DNA of 64,000 nucleotides from Liolophura sinensis (taxonomy: Eukaryota; Mollusca; Polyplacophora; Chitonida; Chitonidae): NCBI RefSeq assembly GCF_032854445.1, contig NC_088300.1, positions 22,487,608-22,551,607 of the forward strand, in the 5' to 3' direction. The first letter of the stretch is position 1; each line of letters begins with the position of its first letter. Below, piece by piece: positions 1 through 19,359 of this stretch. The notes under the pieces were generated by a model. It ran no database searches and had not been told where the DNA came from. It saw nothing but the letters and a program-made list of their open reading frames with translations. Made by a program: the position numbers and the translations under genes.

Positions 1-1102
1 TAAACTATAAAATATTCTTTCTGACGAGCTAATATTAAGAGAAAATGGGTCCGCGGCAGATGATTTAACTCTTCATTTACATGTATTTTATTGTTGTTTG
101 TTTTTTTTACATTTTTGATGGTGGTTACTTTTTTGTGTGGATAAAACTGGAGTGCCCTAGGTCTAAGAAGATTTATGAAATTGATCCAAGTTACAAATGG
201 AGAGTTGAGAGCCTCAATGTTAGATCAACATATTCTTTGATGGTCGCCTCATTTTTGAAGTGAATGTGATGTCACCATGTATGAACTAAAATCATTGTGA
301 ACTACTTCAATAATAGTTACAAATGCTAAATATACAAATATATTACTATTACATCACTGTATTTTATCATACAATAATATTTTACATTACAGTATATCCT
401 ACTGTGTACAAATACATATACATGTACTATGCAATAATGTGCAATATAAACTACATACTCTAGTCTTCAATAAATTTGCATGTGAAAGAGTAACTTTTAG
501 TGCAATTTATACATGTTTTTAATTTGATTTTGGAAACAAAACTACATTAGTCGGATTGGCCAATTTCAAGGCTTCACAAAAGTATAATTTTATTAGTACA
601 CACAGAATAATGCTTGAATGAACACATGCAAACATGTGAAAAGGTTGAAGAATTACAGTATGTGTTGGCTTAAGTTCCAGGCCAATTAGTGGTACATATA
701 TTTATAGGAATAATACTTATGATACAGAATGTATAATCATGCATGTGGTTTGAGTTTGTATACTAAGTCCTGTGAAAGTAAACAATAATATACTGTCCTG
801 TGTGTGCATGTACATGCATATAGACTTGCAAACATGTATATCTAGACGTACAGAGCAAGATTATATGATATGACTATCTTGTGTGATAGTGAATACCTTA
901 GCGGCTTAATACGACATATTCCACATTGATAGTAACTACCAAATCTCACCTTCCATATGTACATCTACATATTTACAACCATTGCTTGATGTAAAATCTT
1001 CTGTAAGCAATATATAGCTGCCAGAACCTATTTTCTGTATTCACACAGACACATGCAATCAATATCTAATATCAATGACTTATCAATCTAATGACAGATT
1101 AA
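1..1102. other. flanking sequence without a recognised gene
   Basis: AT-rich sequence downstream of the minus-strand coiled-coil gene. It probably holds that gene's 3' UTR, but I could not place a convincing poly(A) signal outside the MITE at about 463-655. The longest open frame here has no recognisable domain and no splice context. Confidence 0.5.
463..655 (+). mobile_element. MITE family 1, copy a
   Basis: About 195 bp, ending in catgtgaaaaggttgaagaat, the inverted terminus of this family. The inner block around aaactacattag / attggccaat is shared with copies near 21490, 36836 and 58759. The left terminus is degenerate. Confidence 0.65.
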
Positions 1103-1800
1103 TTACATGTAAGACAGGTCTGTGACAGCCTGAAGTATAGTACACTGACCTTTTTCTAATAAGGCGGCTGCCTTCTCTCCTGCGACGCGAGCCAGTGCCA
1201 GCGATACGGCATCACCGACTGTCTGGTGAGGAGGTTTGTATCTGTTGTACTCCTGAGCCGCTACCACAGCGATCTCCAGCCGCTCCTGCCGAGCCCGATT
1301 GTGCTTACTTAGTGTTAACAGCTGGTCTCTCTGATTCACCTTATCATTGAGAACGTCTTTCAGCTCCTCTTTCCTTGACTTTGGGACGTATCGAGTTTTA
1401 AAGCTGATGCTCAGTTCTTTGAACTGTCGGTCTAATTTGTCCAGTTTGTGATGAAGCAGACTTAGGTTGGTCGACTGTTCAAGAGTTAAACCTACACACA
1501 CAAAAAAGATAAGGGATATTTAATACGGAAAATGTACAGAAAAAAAAATGTTTAGCAGCTAGTCTTGCATGTATGTAGGCTGTGGAAGTGGAAGTTCTAC
1601 ATGTACATTCAACCCATTAATGTTGAGCATTATTTTATGTGGAGCAGCATTTATATACTTCTCCTTAAGCCTTGGCATCAACAATCCATTTGAAATGGTT
1701 TCAAATTCAATATCAAAATATTTATCATAAAAAGCCATTCTTTTATTTATTAAAAGGCTGAAGAAAAACTGGCCCACAACCAAAGGGTGATTTATTACAG

Positions 1801-1866
<66 letters not shown>

Positions 1867-4800
1867 ATCTATTAAATCTAATTTGAAGCCTACATCAAGT
1901 GACAAACATCTATCAATAAATAATTATAATGGTAAACCTTTCTCAAAGCAACAGCTTAACGTGCACCAAATTAGCATATGAATGACCAATAGGTAGGCTA
2001 GACAGTACAACAAAAGGAACAGAATTAATTGACACAAAGCCACACATCCTTAATGAGGTTTAGACTAAGGTAAAATTATGCTATTTGGAAATCAGAGGAC
2101 TTGTCATTATGGTAATATGATCCAAATGTTGTCGCTTATGAAAAGAAGCCTGAGTATGCTGTCTTCTATTACAACATGTCAGACAGCATATTTAATAAAT
2201 TTATCACACCATCTCATTAGCTTAATGAGAAGTTTACACACAAATTCAGCATGTAACTCTACTGCATCAGCTCAGCCTGCCAACATTGTGATCAATACAG
2301 AGGACATGAATAACATGAATTTTTGTACATCCTAGTGTATTCATACACACAGAACAAATACTGAGACATTGGCTGATTGAAGTACAAATTGCAGATTTCC
2401 CTCTTAAAACCCTGAGGGTAATGAGCACATTTTGTTTAAATATTATTCACAATAACTTGCTTAGAAGAAGTCAGAAGACAAAAATCCAAGAAGAGAATGG
2501 CCAAGAAATTAGAAATGCTGAAATTGGCAACAAATTCATTAATGTTTACCATCTTAAAGGAAAGGCAAATAATTCAATCACTAAAGTCTGTCATTAAAGT
2601 CAATCATTACAAAATTGACATTTACCGATACAATATTATGTTATTCAAGAAATGTTATCATTCAAAAATTGGAGATTCCAGTTGGCAGTGAACTCAGATC
2701 CATGCCTGTCAATTTAAGCTTGAGAACTGAAGTGCACTTCTGGTCATTTTAGACACTACAATCCACAGTAAAAAATGCATGACTACATCCACAATAGGAA
2801 ATTCAACTCTGTCACTGTACAGTATATAGGCAGTTTAATTTACTGTACATAATGTCTTTATAAAGCCTCAGCACAATGAGACCAAACCACAGAGCCATCA
2901 TTTCGAAAAATCAGTAAATGTACTTGTACATGTGTGTACTTCTCTGTATAATTCTGCCATATCTGGATGTGCTTGCCATGTCTTGATGGGCACCAGCCTG
3001 TGACTTATCACAGCATGCCATTTGACTATGTTTAACCATGTATGTACCTGTTTGTCTTCCTGAATTACAGTTTATGTGAGCATATTTGGTTAAGCTGTTT
3101 TCAATCAGAGTATTCCTGGGCCTGTCCTCAAAACGCCTCATCAATCAATACACCAATCAACTAATCAGTCAAGCAACACTTTTACAGACTGTATTGATCA
3201 TGTATGCTTAACAGCTACATGCCAAACAATTAAGCCCGCAGTAAACTGACAAGAGGAATATTACTGTTGAAGCAATAACACTGATCAAACAAATAAACTG
3301 ACAAGAGGAATATTACTGATGAAGCAATAACACTGATCAAACAAATAAACTGACAAGAGGAATATTACTGATGAAGCAATAACACTGATCAAACAAATAA
3401 ACTGACAAGAGGAATATTACTGATGAAGCAATAACACTGATCAAACAAATAAACTGACAAGAGGAATATTACTGATGAAGCAATAACACTGATCAAACAA
3501 ATAAATTGACAAGAGGAATATTACTGATGAAGCAATAACACTGATCAAACAAATAAATTGACAAGAGGAATATTACTGATGAAGCAATAACACTGATCAA
3601 ACAAATAAACTGACAAGAGGAATATTACTGATGAAGCAATAACACTGATCAAACAAATAAATTGACAAGAGTGTAGCTAAATTTACTTATGCAAACATCT
3701 TAGAAGAGGTACACCAGTTTTGCAGAAATCTCAAGAACGACAGGAACTGTGTGAGTTAGGATAGGAGAGTGCTGCTAGGGCTATTACTTTATACTACATT
3801 TGCATGGAGCTTATTTAACTCCAACATATAACTACCAATGCATTCCTACTTAAATATATTGGTTATTTTGTAGAGAAATGCTTATTATTCCTGTATCAGT
3901 TCATAACTGTTAAGTATACTTATGTCAAACTAAAAAATCCAGCTAAAGTACAAGGCCTTTGTGCAAACAGCGGAACTCAAATATCACTCAATGATCTGAA
4001 GGTATAATATTCTGCAATTTCTTGATGAAAAATGGCACATTATTAAACAAGACTCAATTTCGTCTTCCTCAGAAGATAAAATAGTTATTCTTGAGGCATC
4101 AAATATTTCGGCTAGATAGCAGTGTTAAGTTATTGCATTTCTTGGTTTTTGAGACTTTTTTTAAAATAAATGTATTTTAAATGGTGCAATGTTGCAATAC
4201 ATTACTGACATATGCTCTTTCATAATATGAAATATTATTGTCACACAAAGCCATGTCTAAATTTAAACTTTCTGAGGAAACAAAATGTTTCAACAGCATG
4301 GTAAATTACACCTGTGCAGCAGGAAGGGCTCCATGGACAGACTTCCAGTTGGCATCAAATGTTAAACTCGAGCTGACAGTATCGGAATCATATACTGAAC
4401 TTCAAAGCTTGGCTATTCACAGTGGGGCTATTCAGAATTCAAAAGGCTAGCGGACAGACAGCTGGCTCTAGCAGCCAAGCTGTTAAAGATTCTTATAGTT
4501 GATAGCTCCATAGTCAACCCATACATTTAGCTGTTTTCCCCAGGAGCCAATCCAGAAATACAGATGTGAATGAGAAGCAAGCATTGCTATTTGATGCGAA
4601 CAAAAACACTACCACTTGGGAAAAATCCTCTTAAATTAGACTATAAGACAGCTGAGCCCCAAAAAAAAAACCCTCTTGGATCCTGAAAATACATTGTCTT
4701 TAAACAGATTTTGCTGACTTGAGTCGGCAAAGCACACTTGGGGAGTAATTATTGATCAGATCTTAATACCGGCACTCTCATCAATTTTAAAGCCAAGTCC

Positions 4801-7480
4801 AACAGTATGATGATTATACATGTACCTGGCAGTAATCTCTTATCTTTCTTTAATTCTTTCTTCTGAGGCTCTAGGACCTCCTGTTCTATTTTCTGTTGTT
4901 CCTCTTGGGATTTTCTGATCGAATCCAGCTGAGACTGTAATTTTTCATTGTCCTTCTCGACGATTCCAATCCTGTTCACATGCAAACAAAAATTTACCAT
5001 CCCACCCAAAAAAAAAAATCCTTCACAGAGTATTGTCTTCATCTCACCAAAAACAATTCTGCCATTTACAGCTGTGTTTTAACATATAAATGAGTTTCTC
5101 CGAGAAAAGGCAGTTAATGCATAATCAACCAGAATGATACAATCATCTGTATTTTTTTAAACATTGACCAATTGAGGTTTATCATTGATTCAAGTATTTT
5201 AAACTATGTTTTGCTGCATAGTAAACCCTTAAAACAGGTATGATAGTATGCCTGATTTAGACTGCAAAGGGGTCTCCATGGCTTAGTGGTTAGTGAAGGT
5301 AATGCAGCACAGGCAGTATTAGATACTTATCATTGCTTCAAATATTTTAAAGCAACATTTTGAATCACAATAAATCCTCAACCTGGGAATGATAGTATGT
5401 ATGATTTCTACGATGCTAATGTCCATGAAAAGCTAGGAACACCTACATGTACAGCGATATGAGACCTACCTATCCTCTAGCTGATCTGCTCGTTTGCGGT
5501 AATTTCTCAAAGTAGATGGTTCAGAAGACATGGCTTTTAGCTTTCCTGTCAAGAAAACTGCTTCTCTCTGACCTGTTATGATGGCCTCAATAGTCTCCTC
5601 ATACTCCTTCTTTATTTTGGTCAGTATAGGCTTGTAGGCTGTCACATATTCTATGATCTGAAATGAAATTCAGAATCATAACTCTGTAAGGGGAACTACA
5701 AACTACGAACTCATGATCATATGAGACACAAACATTTCTGCTCACATACTCCTTGCAGTGCTTCTCTCTAGAACCTGCATTTATATGTACAAATGCTTGC
5801 TATTTTACTTTATTATTTATATATTTAAGTGAAACGTCTGGATTTCATTTACTGATAGAAGTGTTATTTTACTAAAGACTGTCACATTTGTTATTACATT
5901 TTGATATTTCATGCCATGACGTGAAAAAAGAAACATTTTGTTGTATATGATGTTCCAATGAGCTCAACAGGATGACATCATACTTAAGAGTTTGACACCT
6001 TCGTCTTGGTGTTTGTTGTGTAACCCGATACCGCTGAACCCTGTTTCATACCTCGTCAAATCCCGAGAATGTGCAGCATTTAACATTTGTAATGAGGTAC
6101 GAACAAGGTTCAGTGATATCAGGTTACACAACAAACACCAAGATGAAATTGTTGAAGTCTATTCTATCCAAAAAATGAAAAAAATGAAGCAAAAACAGCA
6201 CATTTCAGGCTGCCATTCTTTTTCACTCCCTCTGTAGAGGTCATCGTTTTAGATCCATCAGCAACAAGCTTAGGCCATTGCAGTTAACATATATATGTCA
6301 AAACTGTATATGTATGACATTATGCCTTATTGCTGGGTGATGTAGTAATGCAAAAGTTTACTATACATGCATTGTGACGTCACATCGGTGAGCTCAGAAT
6401 GGAAAGTCTTGAAACAAATGTATTTTTTTTCCACGTCATGGCGTCTCTGTGTAAAACATCAAAAATCTAAAAACCACAAAAGTGACATCTATAAACTGTG
6501 TGAAATTACACTTTTACCAATGAAGGAAATTCTGATAGCTCACTTTTATATAAACCATAAAAACAAATCTAACAAGTAAACAGACTCAAATTCTTTTTAT
6601 CTGCAGCGATAAACAGCATGAAATGATATTCTTCACGGAGGTAAACATACTGGCCAGTGTGCTTGGTGACACACTTGATGTTGTTTGAATGGTCATCTAT
6701 ATTTAATATGTATATCAAGACCCGCAACTAACAGTGAGACAGAATACAAGTTTAGTCATGTATGATGTCACATTACACATATAATATATAAGTCGGTGAA
6801 GGCCTACTGCTAAAATCATCAAACATAAAAACATTCAAATACTCAAAATCAACATATTGTAAAAATGTAAATAATAAATAGAATTTTGCTCAGTGAAGGT
6901 TGAATACCATAAACATTGCATGCGTCAAAGGTGAAAATAATAACCCATTGGCAATCTTGTGGGTTATCATCTCCACCTCTCAATCGAGCAATATTTGTGG
7001 TATTCAACCTTCACTGTGCAACATCCTCTATATCTTAGCTAGCCGTACTCAAAATAAACATAAAAGGACAGAAGTGGAAGGCTAGGTTAATCAGGATAAC
7101 TGCAGCATACACATAACAGAGATTGACATACATCTAGGCGTGGTTTAGTAAATTACAAAACTACCTTAGGATTAATGCAACATTTACATGTGCAACAAAA
7201 ATACATAAAAAAGCAGATGGAACATGCAGACATGACATTTTATCAAGATGTCTTCTCTGCCAGATTGACTAGATAGGTGAGGAAAATCTACCTTATTAAA
7301 TGCAGCTTGGTGAACCACATATCTTTGCCCAGGGTCATCGTGGTTAACTTCACTCAATTCCCTCTCAATGTATTCTGACAAACTTGTCAGAAATTTGCGA
7401 TCCAGCTCATTACTAATGATTGGAGGCAGCTTTATGAATCCAGTGCTTGGAGACCTAGGAGGGGATACTGACTCTGACAT
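1103..7480 (-). CDS. coiled-coil protein with TSNAXIP1-N-like / C6orf118-like organisation
   Basis: Four coding exons join in frame on the minus strand: 7480-7292, 5657-5470, 4971-4826 and 1491-1103 (stop included). All introns are GT-AG. The product is 303 residues. Residues 1-20 are Pro/Ser-rich. Residues about 25-125 resemble the N-terminal domain of translin-associated factor X-interacting proteins, with an acidic helix, then an invariant-looking AYKPIL, then KKEYEE. Residues 120-240 are highly charged and probably coiled coil. Near residue 200 a YVPKSRKEEL segment recalls the C-terminal half of C6orf118. That human protein is longer, so an N-terminal coding exon may be missing here. Family members are mostly associated with cilia or sperm, but no catalytic motif is visible and the role is unknown. 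The start is the first Met of exon 7480-7292; an upstream non-coding exon is likely to end at 8531 (cag|gtgtgt on the minus strand). The family call is from memory of motifs and is moderate; the gene structure is firmer. Confidence 0.62.
1802..1858. repeat. (AT)n microsatellite
   Basis: Nearly pure AT dinucleotide run of about 57 bp inside the last intron of the minus-strand coiled-coil gene. Confidence 0.97.
3243..3670. repeat. 52-bp minisatellite
   Basis: About eight nearly identical head-to-tail copies of a 52-bp unit beginning aaactgacaagaggaatatt. The units differ at only a few positions (for example aaactg/aaattg), so the array is young or homogenised. It lies in an intron of the coiled-coil gene. 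Confidence 0.97.
5268..5315 (+). repeat. SINE family A head fragment
   Basis: ggtctccatggcttagtggttag matches the tRNA-like head of SINE family A; the body is missing. Confidence 0.4.
5989..6156. repeat. palindromic (foldback) element 1
   Basis: Left arm 5989-6056 and right arm 6091-6156 are reverse complements at roughly 85% by eye, around a loop of about 34 nt. The core gtgtttgttgtgtaacc pairs with ggttacacaacaaacac. It sits in the first coding intron of the coiled-coil gene. Confidence 0.85.
6889..7018. repeat. palindromic (foldback) element 2
   Basis: Arms 6889-6947 and 6960-7018 are imperfect reverse complements around a loop of about 12 nt. The ends are cagtgaaggttgaatacca and tggtattcaaccttcactg. 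The sequence is unrelated to the element at 5989-6156, in the same intron. Confidence 0.85.
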
Positions 7481-8530
7481 CCTTCCTGTTGTTTTTATTG
7501 ATCTTTATAAATGGTCTCTGGCTCTGGAAATGGAAAACAAATGCTGTAAGATTTACTGACAGATAGCTTTAAGATCAGAGGGCTGACACAATCTACTACG
7601 TCAATCACCAAGCTTGTCTGGTTTTAAATTAAAGTGTCACATTTTGTCATAAATGAACCCAAATACTGATAAACACATACCACTCCTAGAAGCATGAAAG
7701 ACCCTATATCTGGTGCATTCTGCGCATGTGCATTGATACATAATTGAACTCCAATAGGGTTTATTAACATTTAATAACTAATCCTAACACCCAATTATCT
7801 CACAGCAAAATTTCTCAACAAGTACTTGCTTTTTTTAGGTATGTTTCAATACACAGTTTAACACAAGAATAGAAGGCAAATCGTATATTGGCATATTTGC
7901 AGTTTGGCACATATATACATGTAAGTGAAAGGTTTATTTAACTGAAGTAAGATGAACTCTCCTCATTCTGAATGAGTCGATTTTAAGTAAGAAACACAAT
8001 AAGTTCATATCCTTGAAACACAGATGGCATTCTATCACATATTTTCCCAAAGCACAAATTCAAGTTGGCTACATTCGTAACATGTAACTTGTGATGTGCC
8101 ATTACACATGCATAGTATTAGCTTTGACAATCAAGTCTCTAATGAAATAGATTGACTCGTGTTTTCCTAATAACATAAAGAAAAAACCTGTCCAAATTTT
8201 GATTGAATAATGACAACTGACATTAGTTAATCGTTTAAATCTATTCGCAGGATTTCTACATGTAAGTCTTACAAACTGAGAGTGCACCAGAGTGAATTCA
8301 GAATTTATCCCTACCTTAAGCAACTTACAAAAATCTGCCACAAACTTTTTTTTTTGTTTTTGTGGTGACATATACGTAGTTCACTTATCAAATTATTAGA
8401 AAGGACTATTGCCTTCTTTCATTGAGGTTTATTTTACAAATGTTCCGTTTATCAAGCTTTGATGTAGTTTCAAAATATCATTACTAATCAGAATACTATT
8501 TGTGGATGTAACATCCATCTATGTACACAC

Positions 8531-8675
8531 CTGCATCTTACTTTCAAAGAATTTGTCACTTTTTAATCGCTCCCCGCCATTTGCAAACAGCCCCGTTGTG
8601 AGGAAGTGACGTTCAAGCATTCTCCGTGACTCTGTACTCTGTAATACCCAGTGATAGAGAGTCACTGAATTCAAG
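8531..8675. promoter_or_regulatory. bidirectional promoter between the coiled-coil gene and PSMC4
   Basis: The likely 5' exon of the minus-strand gene ends at 8531 and the PSMC4 start codon is at 8676, so both transcription starts must lie in about 145 bp. This stretch is locally less AT-rich. It holds gaggaagtgacgtt at 8600-8613, which reads as an ETS core (GGAAGTG) fused to a CRE half-site (TGACG), a pairing common at housekeeping promoters. No TATA box is evident. The exact start sites are inferred, not seen. Confidence 0.55.
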
Positions 8676-14740
<6,065 letters not shown>

Positions 14741-14820
14741 ACATGAATCGCCATCATCCATTCTGTGCTGAGTTGACCACATCTCAATTATCTATTCACA
14801 ATATTGTTCTGTAAAATGTC

Positions 14821-14826
14821 ATTAAA
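14821..14826 (+). terminator. PSMC4 poly(A) signal
   Basis: ATTAAA lies 80 nt after the PSMC4 stop and is followed by a T-rich stretch (tttcctgttgtcattt), giving a short 3' UTR. The site is inferred from the motif only. Confidence 0.6.
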
Positions 14827-14922
14827 TGTTCTATACTTATTTGAATACCATTTTCCTGTTGTCATTTACTTGTATACATCATCATAAAGACATCACAGCA
14901 GGTTTTTTTGTGTGTTTTTTTT

Positions 14923-15253
14923 TTGAGCACAGTTGGAAGAGCATCTGCTTAGGGAGGCGGTGGATCCAGGGTCAATCCTGGGTCGGGTCACATCTAAGAC
15001 CTTAAATGTTCAGCATGAGCAGGATAGTGCGATGGCAGGTTGATCTATATCAGTATAATGGCTCTGGTGGGGCAGCTTACTTGTGTTTGGTATAGAGTCA
15101 TCTCAGTGAAGTACAACTAGATAAAAGAGCAGTGGAAATCCATCCTGCAACAAGGAGGCACATTACGTGCACTCTAAGGACTCCCTCGTCGTCATATGAC
15201 TGAAAAATTGTTAAGTACGACATTAAACCCCAAGCACTCATTCGCTCACAGCA
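14923..15253 (+). mobile_element. SINE family B copy
   Basis: A near-full-length, tRNA-headed SINE: the head is followed by ggatccagggtcaatcctgg, a middle with tatcagtataatggctc, and the end gttaagtacgacattaaacc then ccaagcactcattcgctc. It lies in the PSMC4-RCE1 intergenic region. Confidence 0.85.
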
Positions 15254-15536
15254 GATTTTCACCCCCCCCTTTCAGGATATGCACAACGATGTGGCAGTTG
15301 GATATATCAGTGCTAGTTTCACTGATAGACTCTGGACACGTGCTGCCACTTGTTCAAATTCAACTCTAGCTGATCCACATGCACTGCTTTCTCAGGGTGT
15401 TTAATAGTTACATACTTCTAGGTAGATACATACTTGACTGCTGTCTTTTAAGGATCAGTGTTCCCAAGTGTAGTGTCAAAATCTAATTGAACCTAAGTAT
15501 CAAACCAAGGGGATTCCTTATCTGGAAAATGAAAAG

Positions 15537-15855
15537 TAGCCTCTTCAGTGTTTGCTCAGTATGGGGGAAATGTGACTGGGTGGGATACCTTGCTCAGTAT
15601 TGGGGTAATGTGACTGGGTGGGGTATCTTGCTCAGTATGGGGGTAATATGACTGGGTGGGGTGTCTTGCTCAGTATGGGGGTAATATGACTGGGTGGGAT
15701 GTCTTGCTCAGTTTGGGGGTAATGTGACTGGGTGGGTTGTCTTGCTCAGTATCGGGGTAATGTGACTGGGTGGGGTATCTTGCTCAGTTTCAGGGTAATG
15801 TGAATGGGTGGGGTGTCTTGCTCAATTTGGGGGTAATTTGACTGGGAGGTGTATG
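15537..15855. repeat. about 39-bp G-rich minisatellite
   Basis: Roughly eight copies of a unit reading ttgctcagtatgggggtaat then gtgactgggtggggtatc, with scattered substitutions. Confidence 0.92.
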
Positions 15856-15997
15856 CTTGACTGAATTACAGCACTGGCCATAAGGTACGCAGAGGGGAAC
15901 ATTTAGGACACTAATAAAATAGAAAAAAAATATAATACAATATTTAAAGACAGTAACAATATTTGCTTGTGACTTCAGGCACTCTCACCATATTTGG

Positions 15998-16178
15998 CAC
16001 TAATTCGGTTGTGGCTCCCCCTCCGGCCATACGTGGGAAGGTCTGCCAGCAACCTGGGGATGATCGAGGGTTTGCTCTGGCTCTGCTTGGTTTCCTCTTG
16101 CCATAATGCTGGCTACCATTCTACAGGTGAAATATTCTTGAGCATGGTGTAAAACATCAATCGAATAAATAAATAAAT
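15998..16178 (+). mobile_element. SINE family A copy, 5' truncated
   Basis: Starts within the body (ccggccatacgtgggaaggt) and runs to gtgaaatattcttgagcatg and the aataaataaata tail. Confidence 0.85.
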
Positions 16179-18024
16179 CCACCATAGGTATGAGCTATAT
16201 TCCAGTGGCTTTTGCATCCATGTATGTTTTTACTTCTACTACATGCTTTTCATTTTGCTGAAACTGACAACTGAATAACTGAACACCATGGTAAGATAGA
16301 TCATTTTGTTTACTTTATTATTAAAGTATAATACAGTTGAAAATTCCTTGATACAACACCCAAGACCCAAGAATAAAATACATGTACGTGTATTTATAAT
16401 AGATTTAAAAGTACTGCACCGTACCAGTTCGGAGTGTTGTAATATACAGGTGGAATACAGTGAAAAAATCCTTTACAACAGATCTTTTAATGTAGACAAA
16501 AAAGTTAAGCATAACAATACTAACAGCTTAGTATAGACTGTCTGATATATCCAGAATGACAGCATCTACAAAGTTTAACCTGACTGAAATATATTTAGGC
16601 CATAGAGTTATGTCCTAAATTCATAGACTATTTGTAAATTCAAGTCCTAGCTGTAATTTGTACCCAAACTTAAAGCTGTCCTGTTTAAAGAGACTATACC
16701 AGAGTTGTCACAAATGTTTGACTTAAGCTATTCTAATTAAACTCTGCAAATTTCCTCTAATAGCATTTATACACTTTGATAGTTTATGTATAGATGAAAA
16801 TTAATGAACTTTGCCAGACACGGATGTAGAGAACTTGCTTTAGAGAAGTTGCTTCACATATTGGTACAAAATGGATGCACTCCATTCTTGGCAAAAGGAA
16901 TTTTGATGTCATGACGTCACAAGATTCAACGTTGTTACAAATGTGTCGGACATCAGGATTATAATTAATCATATGCGTGTTCTTACGTGACAGTGCGGAA
17001 AACATTTCCCCCTTTGGCTGAATCTGTAAGAGTCCAACTGGCATCACACTATCACCATGCATAAGGCAGTAACAGGCTGAGAAATGATTATAAATGCTAC
17101 TTCACTACAACAATTTATATACAAGTCATAATATAGAAATTTTCCTAAATACTCTCTTTAACCTGTGGCGTAGTATGGCCACTGTAACATCCCAGGTTAA
17201 CTCCAGACTGCCGCATTTGTAACTCGCAAAGTATTAACATGTTCATTCACACAATGAACTTTTGGACATGAAACAAGATACATATGTACAAAATTATGTA
17301 AAGTAATTGTTTGTGTTAACTGGCCTCCCTGTTAAGCTTAAAACATAACATTGCTGTATTCATGAGAAACAATAATTGTTATCAGTAAATAAAGGAATTA
17401 TACACACAACTGTGTATGTCATGTCCACTAAAAGATCATGAATATTGTATCTGGCCTAAAGGTTAGTCCATGACTAAGTCAAGTATCCTTCAAGTCTCAT
17501 TCTAAGAGTTGTATTCATCTGTGAAAGTGTTTTGAGGTTTGTGTTGAAGGTAGGGCAAAATCCTATTGGAAAAAGTTTTACCTCTAAAAGCAATTTTTAT
17601 GACATTTATTTGACTCTAAAAACATACTACTCAGGGGCAAATTTTTAGGTCAAATATAGGAACAAGAAAACCCTAAATTTTAGAGTCCAGACAAGGCCAT
17701 ATCCAGTAAAGTGTTCAGCTCTGAGTTATTAAATTCCTTACACAGCATTATTCTAAGTCACTGCAATAAAATCCAATACTGTATAATACATTTTGCATGG
17801 TATTTTAAAAACTCGTACATCCTTTTCTTTCAAGTACTGATATTTTTCTTCTCTAATGGCCATTTATCTGGGCTTTGCTTGTGTAAAGAATAGTGGTTCG
17901 AAATTATCATTACAGTAAGCCATCTTGTGACCAAGACTTCTTTAATTACTTTACTGATTCTGTGTGTTATTTCCCAAACACAGTCCATATGACCAGGCAA
18001 TATAGAGACCTCCAGATCAATGCT

Positions 18025-18102
18025 GTATTGGCCAAGTTGAAAGTTGTATTGGCCAAGTTGAAAGTCGTATTGGCCAAGTTGAAAGTTGTATTGGCCCAAG
18101 TC
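18025..18102. repeat. short 21-bp tandem repeat
   Basis: Four copies of ttggccaagttgaaagtygt. The unit is a multiple of three, so both strands stay open here by chance. Confidence 0.9.
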
Positions 18103-19359
18103 ATAGTGCTCCACAGTGGAGATGCATTGTTGGTAATATGACATCACCAATGAGGGATAGGCAATACTTAGACCATAACATACACAGTCAATTAATAAAA
18201 TTATAACGATAATCAACTGTTTTCACTGTGGTGTTGGCTGGCAGGTCGTAGAGGCCTCAATAGGAAATATAGAAATCTTTGATATTAATAACACCTTGTA
18301 CATGTACTTGTATACCAGCCACAGAATCCCTTGTTGTATTTTTTAATCCACTACATATTTTATAAATGGACATAGACCATTAAACATTAGCATTAATAAT
18401 GATGATATATATTCTAAATTTTCCATCAAAGCCAGACTAACAATGATACTTATTATTCTACCCAAACACATCTGGACTGTTTCACACAGCACTATTACTA
18501 GTATTATATAAAATCTATCTGTGAAAGAAATTCCACGGCTAATGCTTCAGAAAAAACGCGAAACTCTGCAGTGGTCAGTCAGTCGAGAAACGATCTAATA
18601 GGCTGAGTTAAACAACTTAAACCAACAAAGGCTCAAAACATACATGTATGTAAACTGTTCACTTTTATACTATTAATAATTGTCACATACATAAACCTCT
18701 ATATGTGATGCATATTTCACATATATATACATAAAATAATTAACATAAAAAAAACTATGTCTTGTGAATGCACCAACCTTTAATTCCTAGCCTACATCCA
18801 CTCCAACAATGTAGCCACCTAGTTTTCAGCTGAATACCCATCAATATGAAACCAATTCTCCCTCTGATATGCCAGTGGAGTGTAGGCCTTTGCCATGTAC
18901 AACTGTTATGTGTGTGCAGTCCCTAACAGGCTGTTATTCTGGTTTAGACGTCCATGTGCCCTGATTGCAACTTACATGTTTGCAATACTTCAGACTGGCT
19001 GGATCAGGACATCATCACAGCATATGGTATGATATAAAGCTGGAGTATTATTCTATAGAAGTTAGGTGTCTAATATAATGGCTGATGTACAAGATCTTTT
19101 CTTGCTTCTATTGTAAGTTACATCTGCTTGGAAGACTTAAAGGGAAAAAAAAAATAGCAATACAGATACGTGGAAAAAATAGCAAGACAAGTGAACGTGT
19201 ACAAACCCTCTTAACAAATATCTCTGGAAACCAAGTAGGATTAGCCTTTCTTTTATTTGCAAAAGAAGTAGACCTTATCAAATTACAAACTTCTGAAACT
19301 TTACTGTTCAGATTAGGTCAGCATTCATCGCTGCATGTAACTGCCACCAGCAGGTGAGA

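Noticed and set aside
1559-1783. 74-codon minus-strand open frame between two exons of the coiled-coil gene
   Set aside because: No acceptor/donor pair joins it in frame to the flanking exons, which already splice cleanly to each other; no known domain.
3243-3670. Regular repeats resembling a CRISPR array
   Set aside because: Direct head-to-tail 52-bp units without unique spacers in an animal intron: an ordinary minisatellite.
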